NCBI GenBank assembly: GCA_003342895.1
Contig: PTFA01000028.1
Span: forward strand, 3,990,433-4,054,432
Origin: Casuarius casuarius
Taxonomy: Eukaryota; Chordata; Aves; Casuariiformes; Casuariidae
Length of the DNA: 64,000 bases
Direction of reading: 5' to 3'
Shown here one piece after another: positions 51,929-64,000 of the stretch; position 1 is the first letter of the stretch, and each line of letters starts with the position of its first letter. A program made the position numbers and the translations under genes. The notes under the pieces were generated by a model that was not told where the DNA came from, ran no database searches, and saw nothing but the letters and a program-made list of their open reading frames with translations.

Positions 51929-54903
51929 GTTCAGCTGAGTTACACATACACATCAGCTTGTAATGCTGTGTATTCCTTTGTGTATAACACACAAGCAGAC
52001 TATGATAAGCACATGATAAAATGTGCCACATATGAAAAGCTGAGTCTAGCTTCTATGATAAAGTTCATTTTAGGGATTTCAATATGATACTTGGAAGTGG
52101 TACTATTACCTGTTGCTAAATTTACCCAGCATTTCCCGTGATGAAAATCTTGCTTAGAGGTATCTCAGACTTTGATTGCTTGGTCTGAAGTTTTTCCAGT
52201 AGGTTGTTTACTTCAGTATGATATTTTTTTTTTCAGCCATTCTTAATAAAGACAAAAAAATAGCTTTTTTGCAGTGCTTAAAATAAAGGTAAATAAGAAT
52301 TCCTTAATTTGACATTCTTGTGCCTTTTAGGAGAGAAGTAAAATTTGCCATAGGAATGGCCTTTGAGTCAAGGACATGCTTCTTTTGTTTGGAGAACATT
52401 CTGTTCATGTAAATCCATTAAAAATTCTAATCTGCATATGCACAAGCATTTTAGTGTTAATGACCTCAGCTTGCAAAAACTCCTGGTCTGTCAGGACAGG
52501 CTTCAAGCTCATACAGCTCCTAATGCTGACAAGGCCATGCATGAGACATTTAGGCAGAGTAATTAAGTCAGGCTGAATCAAGAGGCTTGGACTGGAAGGA
52601 GAACCCTGAATGCCAGACTTGTTAAACAAAGAGAATAAGAGCCAGGCTGGAGATCATGAACTGGTGAGACTGGGACAAGAACTTGTTGAAAGGAACAATG
52701 CAAAAGGTCCAGGCTTAGAGGAATGGGTTGAAAAATATACATCCATTGAGGAAACTGTGGCCCTGTATTCTGAAATGGTGTTAAGGATTTAATTCCCTAA
52801 CGGTCAGAAGATGTAAACCACGCTGACAGAGACGCTACGAGAATGACAGCCTAACTGAGGTTACTCTGTTTAAGTACTAGAGATATGACTCATGGAGGTG
52901 TCAGTAAGATAATATATGATGGGATTCTGGATTTTCAGTTTTCGTTCATTAAAACTTAGTCTATGTGTGTATTTTCTGTATTAAATTCTCACAAAGGTAC
53001 CAAAGTTGAGATCACAAAAATAAAATTAAAAAATTAAGATTGCTATTTGGCAGATGATCTGTACTACTGTCTTTAATTACAAGCTTACCTTCTGTTGTAT
53101 TTTCCAGATTATGGATGATAGTGTGTCATAGATGGAAATTCTTGTTTGTAGGATCCTGCCTTATTTATTGCAAGAAATGAAAGCTTCACAGTGAATGTGA
53201 TGGGATTGTAGGAAGGTTGTGGGGTATCTTGAAAATAAACTTTACAGAGTTTAGATCAGTTGAATCAACACAGGCATCTGAGATACTCTAAACTATCCTA
53301 CTTCCTTTGCCTTCCATTGCTAGTTCAGAAGGACATGAATCTTCTGTAGATCCTGTGTCATGTCTGACAGCCTTGTGCAGATATCTTGTATATTCTACAG
53401 CATAGCACTAGACACCTGTGATTGGGCAACCGAATTGGGACCCTAATTTTTGCAAAGCATTCAGATATTAAATTAGTGACTACACTGGAAAAAATCAACA
53501 GATGATTAATACTGTTCTTGACATCAGACAAAGGTTTGAATGGAATGGTGTAAATTAGATTTAGGGTTCTTGCATTGAACAGTGTAGATAAAACAAAATA
53601 GCTGATTATTAAATGAGCATAGGCCATTCAGTGTGGAATGAGATCGGTGCCCCATATGAGAAACAGCAGAATAGGAATGTAATTCATTATCTTCATACAA
53701 AGGCTCAAGTCACCACAGACTTGCATTCTAGGTCCTTTGCTTTAGAGCGTTTTACTCTTAATAGTTTTTGTGTGGAAGCATGCAATATAAGAGTGAGAAA
53801 ATTTGGCTTTGTTTTCTCTGATCACAATGAAGTTAGCAATAGAGTACCTCACTTCTGTTGTAATGGGAAGTGATGCTGCTGGTTGAAGTCTGTGTGGTGA
53901 AGAAAAACCTTAAATACATCCTTCAAAAGAATATATATCCAAATGGTTCAATCAGTGTCATGAACCCTCTGGTAATTATTGTAAATATAAAACAGTGTAC
54001 AACATACAAATAACAACATACAGCTATTTAGGAAATACTACAGGTGTATAGTATTTGAGAAATGTTCAGATCATCAAGTATCGTCAAGAAATATCAGCAT
54101 GCACATGTACAAAGGTTAGGCTTTTAGATTACAAATACTGACCCAGGTAGTCAGTCTCCTGTTTGTATTCAGAGCACCTGTGCCTAGGAGGGTGACTTTA
54201 TGTGACGTTTATTCTCCCTGTCTCAATTCTGAGGCCGCCCAAGTCCCTGTTTACCTTGTGGCCTAACTGAGGATGTGCTGGGTTGTTCAAAGCTGTGTCT
54301 GACTGCTACAGCCACTATGGAGCTGTTGTGGCAGGTAGAAAATACTGTGACACTGAGGAACATCAGCTTTATAGACATACACTTTGATTCTTAAATGCTC
54401 CTTTATGTTCCCCTACACTAAGGGGAAAAGGCCATAAAAAAATTATGCCAACTTCATGGCATCTAAGGATTCCCCATAAACAATGAAATCTCCATATAGC
54501 TGCTACTTAAGTGTTCAGGATGATCTTTGCTTCTACAGTGGTGTAATACCCAAAGTCTGATCCATAGAGTATAGTTGAAAGAGTAGTTTTGTTTTTCATT
54601 GGCAATATGCCACCATTATTTTGGAATTATAAAGATAAAAAGCAATTGGGTATAAATGGCAAATAAAATGTTAATTTGAGTCTCTGATCTTCCTTTGCTT
54701 TTTCTGTTTTCTCCTCCTGTTTCTCACTTATTTTTGGTTGGAAATCAAAAGAAGGGTCCAGAATGCTAAAAGCTTTTCTCCCAGCAGTGTGTGTATATAC
54801 TTGTGTGTGTTATGAAAGCTTGCACTGATTGCCTCAGCAGGAGCTGGCTTCAGGGAACAAAAGCTGTTTTCTCCCCCTGCCATTTCCTGCTCAGAAATTC
54901 ATC

Positions 54904-54962
54904 TTGCATGCGTGCATGTGCACATACACGCGCGCGTGCACACACACATACACACAGACAAA
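54904..54962 (+). repeat. (CA)n/(CG) microsatellite
   Basis: Alternating purine-pyrimidine sequence (gcgcgcgtgcacacacacat and neighbours), potentially Z-DNA-forming. It explains the Cys/Thr/His-rich open frames overlapping it on both strands. Confidence 0.9.
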
Positions 54963-55400
54963 CACCCCCTCAAAACATAATTTGGGCTGTAATGCGCCTC
55001 TTCTTCAGTGTGTTCCCCATATCTCTCTGTGTGAGCTAATACCTTAGTTGTAATACGCAATCGTTTTGCTTCTGCAACTTTATTTTTAAGACTTGATTTC
55101 ATGTTTCAGTAAACTTTAAGAATCTTTTTTGACAGACAATGTAATTTCATCTAATAATAATCATTGGTCCTTCTCAGAGAGAATGGGCTGTGTATGTTCT
55201 TTTTTTTAAATGAAAGCTATATGAGATGAGGTTTTCTGTTTGACAGTGCAGAATGAGCAAGTTGAGGTAGAAGTGCAAGAAGTCAGCTAATGAGTTATAA
55301 GGGGAAAACTGGAAAGGAACATCAAAATGAGACTTTATCAATGTGAATTCCGTCACCTGTGGCAATGTCCAAATCAAGTGACAGTGTCAAAAACTGCAGC

Positions 55401-55979
55401 TTAAAGAGTTGTGTATAAAAAGTTGCAGGCATGCCAATTAAGGCTATGTTTTGAAAATACAGCCTTGCTGACAGTTTTAACCTTTTTTAAACCTGTGCTT
55501 CTTAAATTAATGTAATGGAAATTTAGATGAGGAACTGAATGGATAGTTTCATTTCCTGGGCATACAAATTCAGCATGTTTTTTTGTCTGAAGTCTTGGTC
55601 CATACTCAGAGTAGAAGGCATGCATTTTCAACTGGAACTGAGTAAGAGTACTAAGGAATTTAGAAGCATCTTCCTTTACAGCTAGAGGCTTGGTTAAAGT
55701 ATAAAATTGGCAGGCAGGATTTGAGAAAAATAGCCAGTAGTAACTGAAATACATTGTCATCCAAATTCTGGGCAAGATAATAGTACAATACTGACATACA
55801 CGTCTTTTGAACCTTTTATGGAAATCTCGGTCAGCATTTCCACCTTCCATAAAGACATCTGAGGGATATTTATTAAATCCCTGAACTCTAATAGCTGGTT
55901 CTTCTTGCAGCTTTTTTTTTGTGACTGAAACTCTGTAATTCCTGATATGGAGAAAGAGGTGAGAAAGGAAAAAAATCAT
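55401..55979 (-). CDS. Unassigned 192-codon ORF, possible exon of an unknown gene
   Basis: This is the longest open frame in the window, in AT-rich sequence where about one codon in fifteen should be a stop; I estimate only a few percent chance of one this long in 64 kb. The first codons overlap an excellent acceptor (ttttttcctttctcacctct, then ttctccatatcag|G at 55,942/55,941), leaving 180 codons as a possible terminal exon. A minus-strand AATAAA lies at 55,084-55,079, about 320 bases past the stop. The peptide is basic and rich in aromatic and Cys residues, and I recognise no domain, signal peptide or retroviral motif. It may be a decayed coding fragment, a lineage-specific exon, or chance. 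Confidence 0.3.
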   Translation of the reverse strand: MIFFLSHLFLHIRNYRVSVTKKKLQEEPAIRVQGFNKYPSDVFMEGGNADRDFHKRFKRRVCQYCTIILPRIWMTMYFSYYWLFFSNPACQFYTLTKPLAVKEDASKFLSTLTQFQLKMHAFYSEYGPRLQTKKHAEFVCPGNETIHSVPHLNFHYINLRSTGLKKVKTVSKAVFSKHSLNWHACNFLYTTL

Positions 55980-56782
55980 ATATACAGCATAAGATTCTTC
56001 TTACTTTAAATGAAAGAGGAAAATATGTGGTAAAATTACAGTATCCAAGGTGCTACTGCTTTCAGTCCTTCATAGGATATTACTTGTGTTTGAAATTCCA
56101 TCCACAAACTGATTTGGTACTCTAAAATGCAGCTGCAGTCCTACCATGCAGCTATTTTTTAATTTTTGTAATGGAAATAAAATTATAACTGAATGTTAAC
56201 TGAAGAAAACCCTAGGATTAGTGTAGAGAAATAAAGCTTTGGAATAAGATTGTCTAGGTATTAATTTGTCACTTTTCAGCTGGGTTCTGGATGAAGCTGT
56301 CAGCTGCTCTTCAGTCAAATCAGCATTACAACCCAGCATCTAATATCTTTCTTGTAAGCAGCCATTGGAAACAGCATTTCTTCTTGAGCCTCTGTTGTCT
56401 GCTCAGAATTGGCTTTGTCAGCTTTTGCAGAGTATGGAGCCAACTAAGTGATGATTTCCTGACAGAAGCATTTAAATAAATTGTAAAATGAAGCTTTTAG
56501 GTTTTTGTTTATTTCTTAGCATGATCACACATGCCTGTCTGTGATCAATCTTCCACCTGATAAAAATTTGAAAGCATGAGTGAGAAAAAATAAAAGAAGA
56601 ACATGCTGAGGTCCTAAACTTGCAAAATCTAGTCTCATGCTGTGTTCATCAAGCTAATCCTTGTCTCCCCTTTCCTCACTTGCCTTAAATGGAAATGTAC
56701 AAAAATGATAATAATGCATACTATTTGTTGCACTATCTTTAGAAAGAATTTTTAAAAATTGTTATCGCCAGCTGGGGACAAT

Positions 56783-56880
56783 TTAACTTAAACATGTGCT
56801 TAAAGTTATGCTCATGACCAAGTGGCTTTGCTGAAGAGGGATCAGCTTTATGCATGTGCTTAAATATGTTCCTTGACTGG
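56783..56880. repeat. Small old interspersed repeat fragment
   Basis: The strings aacatgtgcttaaagttatg, gtggctttgctgaagaggga and gcatgtgcttaaatatgtt match the old palindromic amniote repeat with taagcatgtgcttaa at both ends and gtgctttgctgaatc inside. It is decayed but recognisable. Confidence 0.6.
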
Positions 56881-57664
56881 CATTTTTGTTAGATTTTGTC
56901 AATTTGCCTTTTCCAATGGCTTGTTTATTTAGTTTTGACTTGTATTTAAATCAAAGTAGTTGATTTAAACAAAGTAGGCTTAAAATCCTTTTCTGATTAA
57001 TACATTAGGTGATAAATGGGAAATTTTAAAAAGATGTGTTAAAAGCAGTAGGAAAACTGAACAATAAGGATGCAGGATGAGAAAATAAAGCATGATACAA
57101 TCTGATGCTAGAAATCTGTGAGAAGGGATGTAACTGGAGAGGTACCAGATTGAATGCGGGATGAGAATCTCATTGGAATTGCTAGAGTTGGGATCCAGCT
57201 TGACTTTTGCAACTTCCAACATTTCTTAAAGAGAATTATTTTTCCTTTGTATTTTAAGAAGCAATAGTAAAAATGTTGGTAGCTCACTCTGATTATAATT
57301 CTTGCAGAAAACCATTTGTATTATTCTTCTCCATGTTTGGGAACATATGGATGTCTGTGAAGGAAATACTCAAGAGAAACTGAGTCATTTCTTTTCTGTA
57401 ATGATCTTTTACATGAATGAACAGTGTTCAGGTCAGCAATATTCAGGCCAGTGAAATAATGGGGACCTGTCTCTGTAAGCAGAAGGTCATTGGACTCTTG
57501 AAAGTGTGCATATGCGTAGCTGTGATTTAACACCAAAACTGCAGAAGCCTTCTGGCAGTGCCAAACCTGGGCTAGCTTCCTTTGCTGATGCAGAAGATAG
57601 AAAACGTTCTGGTAACAGTAACAATGGCCGGCTTTAAAGGTTTTTTCAAGAGTTTATTTGTTAT

Positions 57665-57765
57665 CAAACCTGTGTATACCAGGTAAAACCTTGGCCCCAC
57701 TGAAGTCGCAGAGAGGTCTACCCAGGAGTAGAGTAGGGCTGGGATTTCATCCACTGTGCTTACAG
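57665..57765. repeat. Small old interspersed repeat fragment
   Basis: The string ggtaaaaccttggccccact, then gaagtcgcag, is followed after a gap by gggctgggatttcatcca. These are the two inverted ends of an old amniote repeat (ggtgaaatcctggccccact, then gaagtcaatgg and its mirror image). Confidence 0.55.
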
Positions 57766-57973
57766 GCTGCAGTTCCAATGTCATGTGAGCGTGTAGTGCA
57801 ATCTGTTCTGAACACTAATTACTGATTGTTGTTTGATTAATAAATAATAACAGTGATTATTTATTTTTTCTAACTATGTATTGTCATACTATATTTTATT
57901 TTAGTATTTATGTTATTACAAATATATATCCAGTATAGCATACATAATAATTATAGTAAACAGATAAAATTAG

Positions 57974-58013
57974 GCACTTTGGAATATATCAGCACTTTTG
58001 GAATATATCAGAA
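57974..58013 (+). repeat. Two-copy tandem repeat, about 20-bp unit
   Basis: Two near-identical copies of cacttttggaatatatcag stand next to each other in AT-rich sequence. Confidence 0.85.
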
Positions 58014-58648
58014 TGCATTTTAAAAGTTTGGAAAATATGTGTGTTTCAGGAAGGGGAGACGAGAAGGGTGTTTTTTAAGTTTTGTAGTCTTATCCATTAA
58101 AAAAACCTTTTTTCTAGAAATGAATTGCTAGTAGGACTTGAAGCTAACATGATCTTTTTACTGCTTTCTTAATTATGCATGACATTGATCTGTGGTTGGA
58201 AACTTATTTTAGCCCACTATTTTTAGTTGGTTTGGCTCAGATTTTCAAATCATGTTGGGTACAAAGCTGCAAATACTCCATTAATTATCGTGAAGAATAC
58301 TAGGAGATGCTTCTTATTTAACAAGTCATCCCTAGCTCAAATATTCAATGAAGATAATTGAGATGATTGGAAATATGCAATAATTGACCTTAATATTACA
58401 TTCATAATCAGTAATATGAGTCTAAGAATGAGATTTTAATGAACACATTTGAGTGGCAATGAGCACATCTGAAAAGTCTTTGTAGGTTCATATTTTTCCA
58501 CTGTTGTTTCAGTTTAGAAATGGTCAGCTCAAAACTTTGTAACAGCATAGCTGGAACGCAGTTTTGCTGTCCAGATGACAAAAGACTAAAAGCAAATTAG
58601 GATTAGACTGTTACTGACACATATAATGAAAGGGGAGGCTCGGAGATG

Positions 58649-58684
58649 GGCTGGAGAACCAGGGGGGGCTGGAGAACCAGGGGA
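58649..58684 (+). repeat. Two-copy tandem repeat, 18-bp unit
   Basis: The unit ggctggagaaccaggggg occurs twice in direct succession. The duplication is almost perfect, so it is probably recent compared with the surrounding repeats. Confidence 0.85.
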
Positions 58685-60624
58685 GAGTCCTAGAGAATCA
58701 AGCTTGCCATTCCTGCCATCTTCCAGAGAAAGGAAGACTCACAGGTGGTATTTACCACTGTGGGGAAGGATCATTTTCCTTCCTCTCTCTCTTCCAGTGG
58801 TAGTTGCTGATCCCACTCTCTCGGTGGTGGCAGCAGTAGTAGATGATTTTTTTCAGGCTCTGATAGAGATAAAGTAGTAGAATATGACAATTTTCTGTCT
58901 CCAGGAGCCTTCTGTACTTGTCAACTCCAAACTTTGCTTATGTCTAGCACCAGCTCTGCATTTAGATCTTGCATCTTAACTGGTTTTTTTTTGATTTTGA
59001 TGATATGCATACTTTGGATGGCTTTTACCTCATTTTTAACTGAGCCTTTTGTTGCTGGCCGTGTAGTGTTTATAAAAGGACACATATAGAATGTATCTTA
59101 TTCGGAAGGCCTGTTACCTGTTCAGAACAACCTTTTCAGTAATACTGCACTCGGTGGGCTTATTTTGCCCTGAGGCCTCTTTTTAAAGAAAAAGTCAAAT
59201 GTGCAGTGCCAAAAAAAAAAAAAAAATCCATGTAATAGGATGCCTAATAACAAAAAGAATAACATGTATTTCTGAAAGAACTTATATTTTCATTCAGTCC
59301 TGTGCTGCCATCTATTCCAGCATATGACCTGTTCAAACATGCCTCTTGGATGTTCAGCGGTCTGATTCCCAGGATCCTTCTTTGTGCCTCCTGTCAAGGT
59401 GCACTAGTAAGAGATCAGTCAGATGCATTATTATCTATTAATTTTCAGAAATACTTCATCTGTTGTTTTGGTATAATTAGGCACAAAGTTTAATGTTTGG
59501 GTTTGCAATTTTTTTGGCATGTCCAAATTTTCAAAACCAGGCTCTGTTTTTTGCTTATGTTCTCTAATTTTTCAGATGTGCTGGTTCAGCTCATTGGTCA
59601 GAGTATATCTAGAATAAAAATAGGCTTACACAGTCTCAAAAATTGAAATATCCCAAGGTCTGCTTCCTCTGAAAATTTGATTATTACTTATTTTTATCTT
59701 AATGACAAGAACCAAAATATTTATCTCCTGAATAAGTAAATTACTCAAATATTTTTCCTTTTGGAAGGTTCTTACTCACTTGCAGGGTAGCAGGAAAAGG
59801 TACTGCACTGTAAATTATATCACTTCCTTCAGGGTAAGAAAATACATTTTAACTAGTATTTTTTTACTGATCCCTGTACTGAATCAAGAGAAGAGATTGC
59901 TATAGAAGAGGAGAACCCTACTTTATTTTGTATCAGTGGATACCACTTGCTTATCCCATCATATGACATGTACTGATGGCCATCTAATCTGATGATATCA
60001 AGCTCTTTGTTACATATTAATTGCTCTTGATTTGCCTAATATGCTCTGTTTTTAACAGGTCCACAAGCTTTTTTCTGCTCTAAGACTTTTTTCCTCCTGA
60101 TGCTATCTGATTACAAACTTAGCCCAGAGTAAATGTTGGGCTGCATATTTTTTTTCCTAGTTCTTCCTTTCTAGCCTCAATAATAATAAAATAATATGTT
60201 TAGGATCTAATTTTTGTGGATCACTATGAAAACATATGTCCCTACCAGTTGGGAAAATCCGCTAAGTGTTGGCAAGTCTACTGGAAAAAAAGTAGGTGTC
60301 ATATCTAATCCTGTAAGATTTTCCAGTTCTGCTAGCAGCTCATACTTCTCCTGTCTGTGATATGTTCCTCTTCACAGTACCTGAATTGTAACTTTTTTTC
60401 CATTTTATAAACAATATCACAGATTGTGTTTTGCTTTTCTTTCTACCAAGCAAATAAACTGTTTGCTTGACTTTGTCATGTTACTTGCATAGACTGTAGC
60501 TGGATTTTTATAGTACGCAGGGTAAAACCAAGTTGACCTGAGTCAATCTGAGGCTCAGGCCTTCAGAGATGAACTGAGAAACTGCGTTTTGAAAATCTGA
60601 GCCTGCCAGTTCACTCAGAAGGAA

Positions 60625-60720
60625 GAATACAACAGACCAGATTCATCCTTGGTATGACTTAGCTGAAGTAAATACCATTCTTCTGCAGAAGAATTTGGAT
60701 AAGTCTGTCACAAGCATCAC
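60625..60720. repeat. Possible old interspersed repeat fragment
   Basis: The strings agaccagattcatccttggt and gacttagctgaagtaaat resemble a decayed copy of the old repeat that reads cagatcctcagctggtgtaa in intact copies. The evidence is weak. Confidence 0.3.
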
Positions 60721-63700
60721 AAGACTTTTTTCCCCCCAAATTCGGAAAAGTTCAAATGTAACAGGAAAGACAAAATATCCAAGATGATATCTTTTTCACT
60801 TATCCCTTAAAAATGTGGGAGATTTTAAGGTAGAGCAATAATAATACCCTGCCCGCCTCTAACATGTTTTACAAGTTATCATTTGTTCATGAAATGTCTC
60901 AAGGAAGGCTGACTTTGATCAAAAAGCTGAATTTATTCAACATTTATGCTTTTGGAATATTGGGTGTGGGGGAAGTATTTTCTTACTGTGTATTTAAAAA
61001 TGACACGGTTTGTTCTCTACCTCACATTCTAGTGCCCTGATCTGTGCCTGAGTCTCCTATTACTGTTGTGGAAGCACGGCAGAAGTCCTGATCCCATGGT
61101 CACCAGAAAGTATATGATCAAGTTCTCTTCCAGCCCTTGCATGGAGGTCTCCTTTCACCCCTTACCATCCCTGGGAAGGAAGGGGATAGTAGATTGGGAT
61201 CTCAGTGTAGTTTGAGAGGTGGCTAGGCTGTACATGCACGCTTGCATTGGGGAACACTCCCACGTCCTACACCTTAGATACGGCCTACTATATGCAATAA
61301 AATATGCAATGAATAAACTACTATGCAATAAAAATAGTGCTTTTGTGTTATCCCAGGTCCCATCCAGTATGTTCTTGCTATTTCAAGTAGTTTCTGTTAC
61401 CATATGTTCCATATATTATTATTCATTATTTTAAAGTACTATCCTTTTGCACACTGCTGAGCAAACAAATAATATCCTTTTATTAGTTTGGCTGGAGAAA
61501 TGTTTTGTACTTTTAAAAATGCATTTAATTTCTATAAACAAAGGAGTATATGTCTTGCAGAGAGACACTGTGTGACCTAGTGGCTGTGTATCAAGTTCTA
61601 TTTTAGTGTTTTACCTTTAAAAGGTGTGGTGTTCACAATGCAGGAGAGGGGAAATAAAGCATGTCAGGTTATTAAGGAGCACTCATAAAAAGATTAGTGT
61701 GCAGCTAGCAGACAAAATGTGTATTAACCAATCCTAAGGAAGGGCTTTTGGCTACCTGTTGATTCCGTTCTTTTCCTCTACAATTCAATCCTACAAATTA
61801 TTTGAAGAATTGGTTAAAAGTAAAATTTAAATCCCAAGAAATCTTGTTTAGGCCTACTGTTATGCTTCCAATTCCAATAGTATAGTATCTTCAACTGGAG
61901 TCTGGCTTGGGATGCATTCTAAGCTTTGCAGAACAAGCAAGAGAAGGAAAATGAGAGATAAATTAGTTGTATAAAAGCAACAAAAATTATTTCAATTTTC
62001 TAAATATTTCCCACAAGCTACCATGCCAGTTAATATTTTTCACTTTCTTTTTATGATGCTCTTTGGCATGATCAACTGCTGTGGTACAGAGTGCAAGTTG
62101 TTTATAATGACACTGGCAGTCTAAGTCACCGGGTAATTACAGCTGGTGCTACTAAAGGGAGAAAGATACACTATTAAGCAGTTTAAAAGAACTTAACAAA
62201 ACTTGCTGCAGCTAAAACATTCTGGCTTGGGGGGCAAATGGACATCTTAATTTACGTTTTTCTGTGGATGTTTTTCCAGAAAAAGCAAACCTCATGGTGA
62301 ACAAAAGAGAGAAAATTTGGATGTCTTTCATATTGCATAAATTAAAGAATAAAAACAGCTCAAAACAGGTTTTCCAGAGGCATCTTCAAATACTTCTAAA
62401 AAGCATCACAGCTCTCTCAGATAAATATATCTGTTCCAGATAGTTATTGCAGAGGAGAACATTTAAATATCATAGTTCAGTAACAAATTTTCCTTTCAGC
62501 AGTTCCGTTTCTACTATCCAATATGTTTGGGCTCCATATTTGTTGTTATCCATTCTAATTTTGTGACTGTCATTGTTGGCTTTGTGTCTTTTCTCTTTCT
62601 GGGCCCTGTTGCTTGCTATACATTCCCATTGTTGATCTGAACTGTGTGTTCTCATTAAATATATGCAAATACCAGTTCCATAGAAGCTTAAAATGAAGTT
62701 TCTTTTTTTAACCAGGTTTCTATCTTACTGCCTGATACTTGTGTTTGCAGTTCTTTCTTTTTTGTCTAATGAATTGGATATTTGTGGACAGCAGCTTTCT
62801 CAAGAACTGACAAACTCATTTATCTTCTGTGAATACAGTCAGTGAAAATTTGTTAAAAGAAGGTGTGAATCATCCAAGAGATTTTTAAAATTCTTGCTGA
62901 AAAATTTTAGCAAGCTGTTTTTTATTGCCTGCTTATCAGGATGAGACTTTTCAAGATGGAATATTTTGAGCAGGACCAAGAGTGAAATCTGCCCATGTGA
63001 TGAATGAATAACAGGCCAGAAGGCAGTCCTTATTGCTTAGTGGGCTTCTGGCTGACATCCATGAGAAGAAAATAGGTGATCTTGGGTCCTACAGGCAAGG
63101 ATTTTCCAGATCTTGATGTTGCAAGGGAAGAGCACCTCTTGCACATTTTAGGAAGTGAACAGAGTGAACAGAAGAGATTGATGGCATTTTCACGTTATAG
63201 GTCACTGCAGTGACAAGGAAATTTTAAATATAACATCCAGATGATACTAAGAAGTCAGCCACAGCCTATGCTAGTGTTGGCTTTCAGCCCCCATGTCTCA
63301 GAGTAATCTCTCAGGTGTGTTTGGGAAATGAGTATTAAAGCATCACACAAACCAGAAGTATGAGAATAGAACTCAGATAGGAAGAGGAAAGGGCAGTGCT
63401 CTGCCAGGCTTTATCCATTTATGACACTGGAAGAAAGGAGCATATGGGGTAAACAGTACACGTTTTCCTTATATTATCTTGCTTTCTTCTTATGTGAATA
63501 GGAATATTGCATGAGTAGATTAGTCAAAGATTTGTCTAGGCCAATATCTCATTGCCAATAGCAGACTGGACAAGGAATATCAGATGTAAAATTTCTACAA
63601 CAGGAAGATGTCAGAGGCCTCTCCCTACTATTTAGATCACCATAAAGGAAATATGAGGTCTAAAAGGTTCATTTCAGGAAAAAAAAAAAAAAAGCCAGCA

Positions 63701-64000
63701 GCTGATCCTGGAACTCTAGGTGGCAGCCACTAGGATAATAATATTGGTCTCCACCTTCTGATAATGTATTATTTGTATAAAATAATGTAACTAATTCTTT
63801 AGAAATAAATTTTGCTAATCTGAAGCTCGTCATTTGTGGTACTGAGATGAAGGAGGTTTAGTCTTGCCCAAGCTTATGTGAGATATATGTATTTGACACT
63901 TAAATATCATATAGTTTATCTGTATATTTTGTGCATGTACTGTGTAGATTCCCTGCCAGTTTGAAGTTCTGTGATATTACACCATTGCCTTTTTGCTCAC

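Larger units (their letters stand above)
49576..55400. other. Intergenic sequence, no gene recognised
   Basis: Unique-looking AT-rich sequence with short open frames only. A small imperfect direct repeat (taataggctcca, twice) lies at about 50,058-50,098. Confidence 0.55.
55980..64000. other. Intergenic sequence, no gene recognised
   Basis: AT-rich sequence with poly-A runs at about 59,211-59,226 and 63,680-63,694, plus a few old repeat fragments and short tandem duplications listed separately. I looked for the start of SV2C, the expected next gene in human order, and did not find it. Confidence 0.55.

Noticed and set aside
52363..52792. Adjacent plus-strand ORFs suspected to be a retroelement fragment
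   Set aside because: No reverse-transcriptase, protease, integrase or gag motif, no long terminal repeat pair, and no primer-binding site seen.
54791..55102. Cys/Thr/His-rich ORFs on both strands
   Set aside because: They are translations of the (CA)n microsatellite.
27441..64000. SV2C coding exons
   Set aside because: They are expected next to POC5 by human gene order, but no translation resembling the SV2C N-terminus or its membrane helices is present.
1..64000. CRISPR arrays, operons, rRNA and tRNA genes
   Set aside because: Nothing with regular spacers, no bacterial gene structure, and no convincing tRNA B-box with a foldable flank. The window is vertebrate nuclear DNA.

Overview
This looks like a piece of a sauropsid nuclear genome, most likely a bird. 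It is AT-rich, with large introns bounded by GT/AG splice sites, one CpG-island promoter, simple microsatellites, and decayed CR1 LINE tails plus other very old amniote interspersed repeats. I see nothing prokaryotic, no operons and no CRISPR. If the source is a bird, the gene content points to the Z chromosome, because the human 5q13 block carrying POC5 corresponds to avian Z. That placement is inference.

Left part (1-27,100): one gene on the minus strand, POC5, which encodes a centrin-binding centriolar protein. A CpG island at about 26,440-27,440 holds the promoter and a non-coding first exon (donor at 26,797). The start codon is at 23,189. Eleven coding exons from 23,189 down to 1,430 join in one uninterrupted frame of 555 codons, and all splice phases agree. 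The last coding exon was not found, so the C-terminus (about 45-50 residues in human) probably lies left of base 1.

Right part (27,100-64,000): no protein-coding exon is recognised. In human the neighbour on this side is SV2C and on the other side ANKDD1B. I searched the translations for the start of SV2C and did not see it, so this is probably the POC5-SV2C intergenic region or an unseen 5' non-coding part of SV2C. It contains one clear CR1 3' end (another is in POC5 intron 1), several small old repeats, a degenerate minisatellite-like region, a perfect 21-bp hairpin, a possible short non-coding exon at 32,372-32,416, and an unexplained 192-codon minus-strand ORF at 55,401-55,979 preceded by a strong splice acceptor.

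No complete novel system is evident. The best leads are the orphan ORF near 55.4-55.9 kb, the hairpin at 34.15 kb, and the POC5 exon 9 whose 3' extension may derive from an old repeat.
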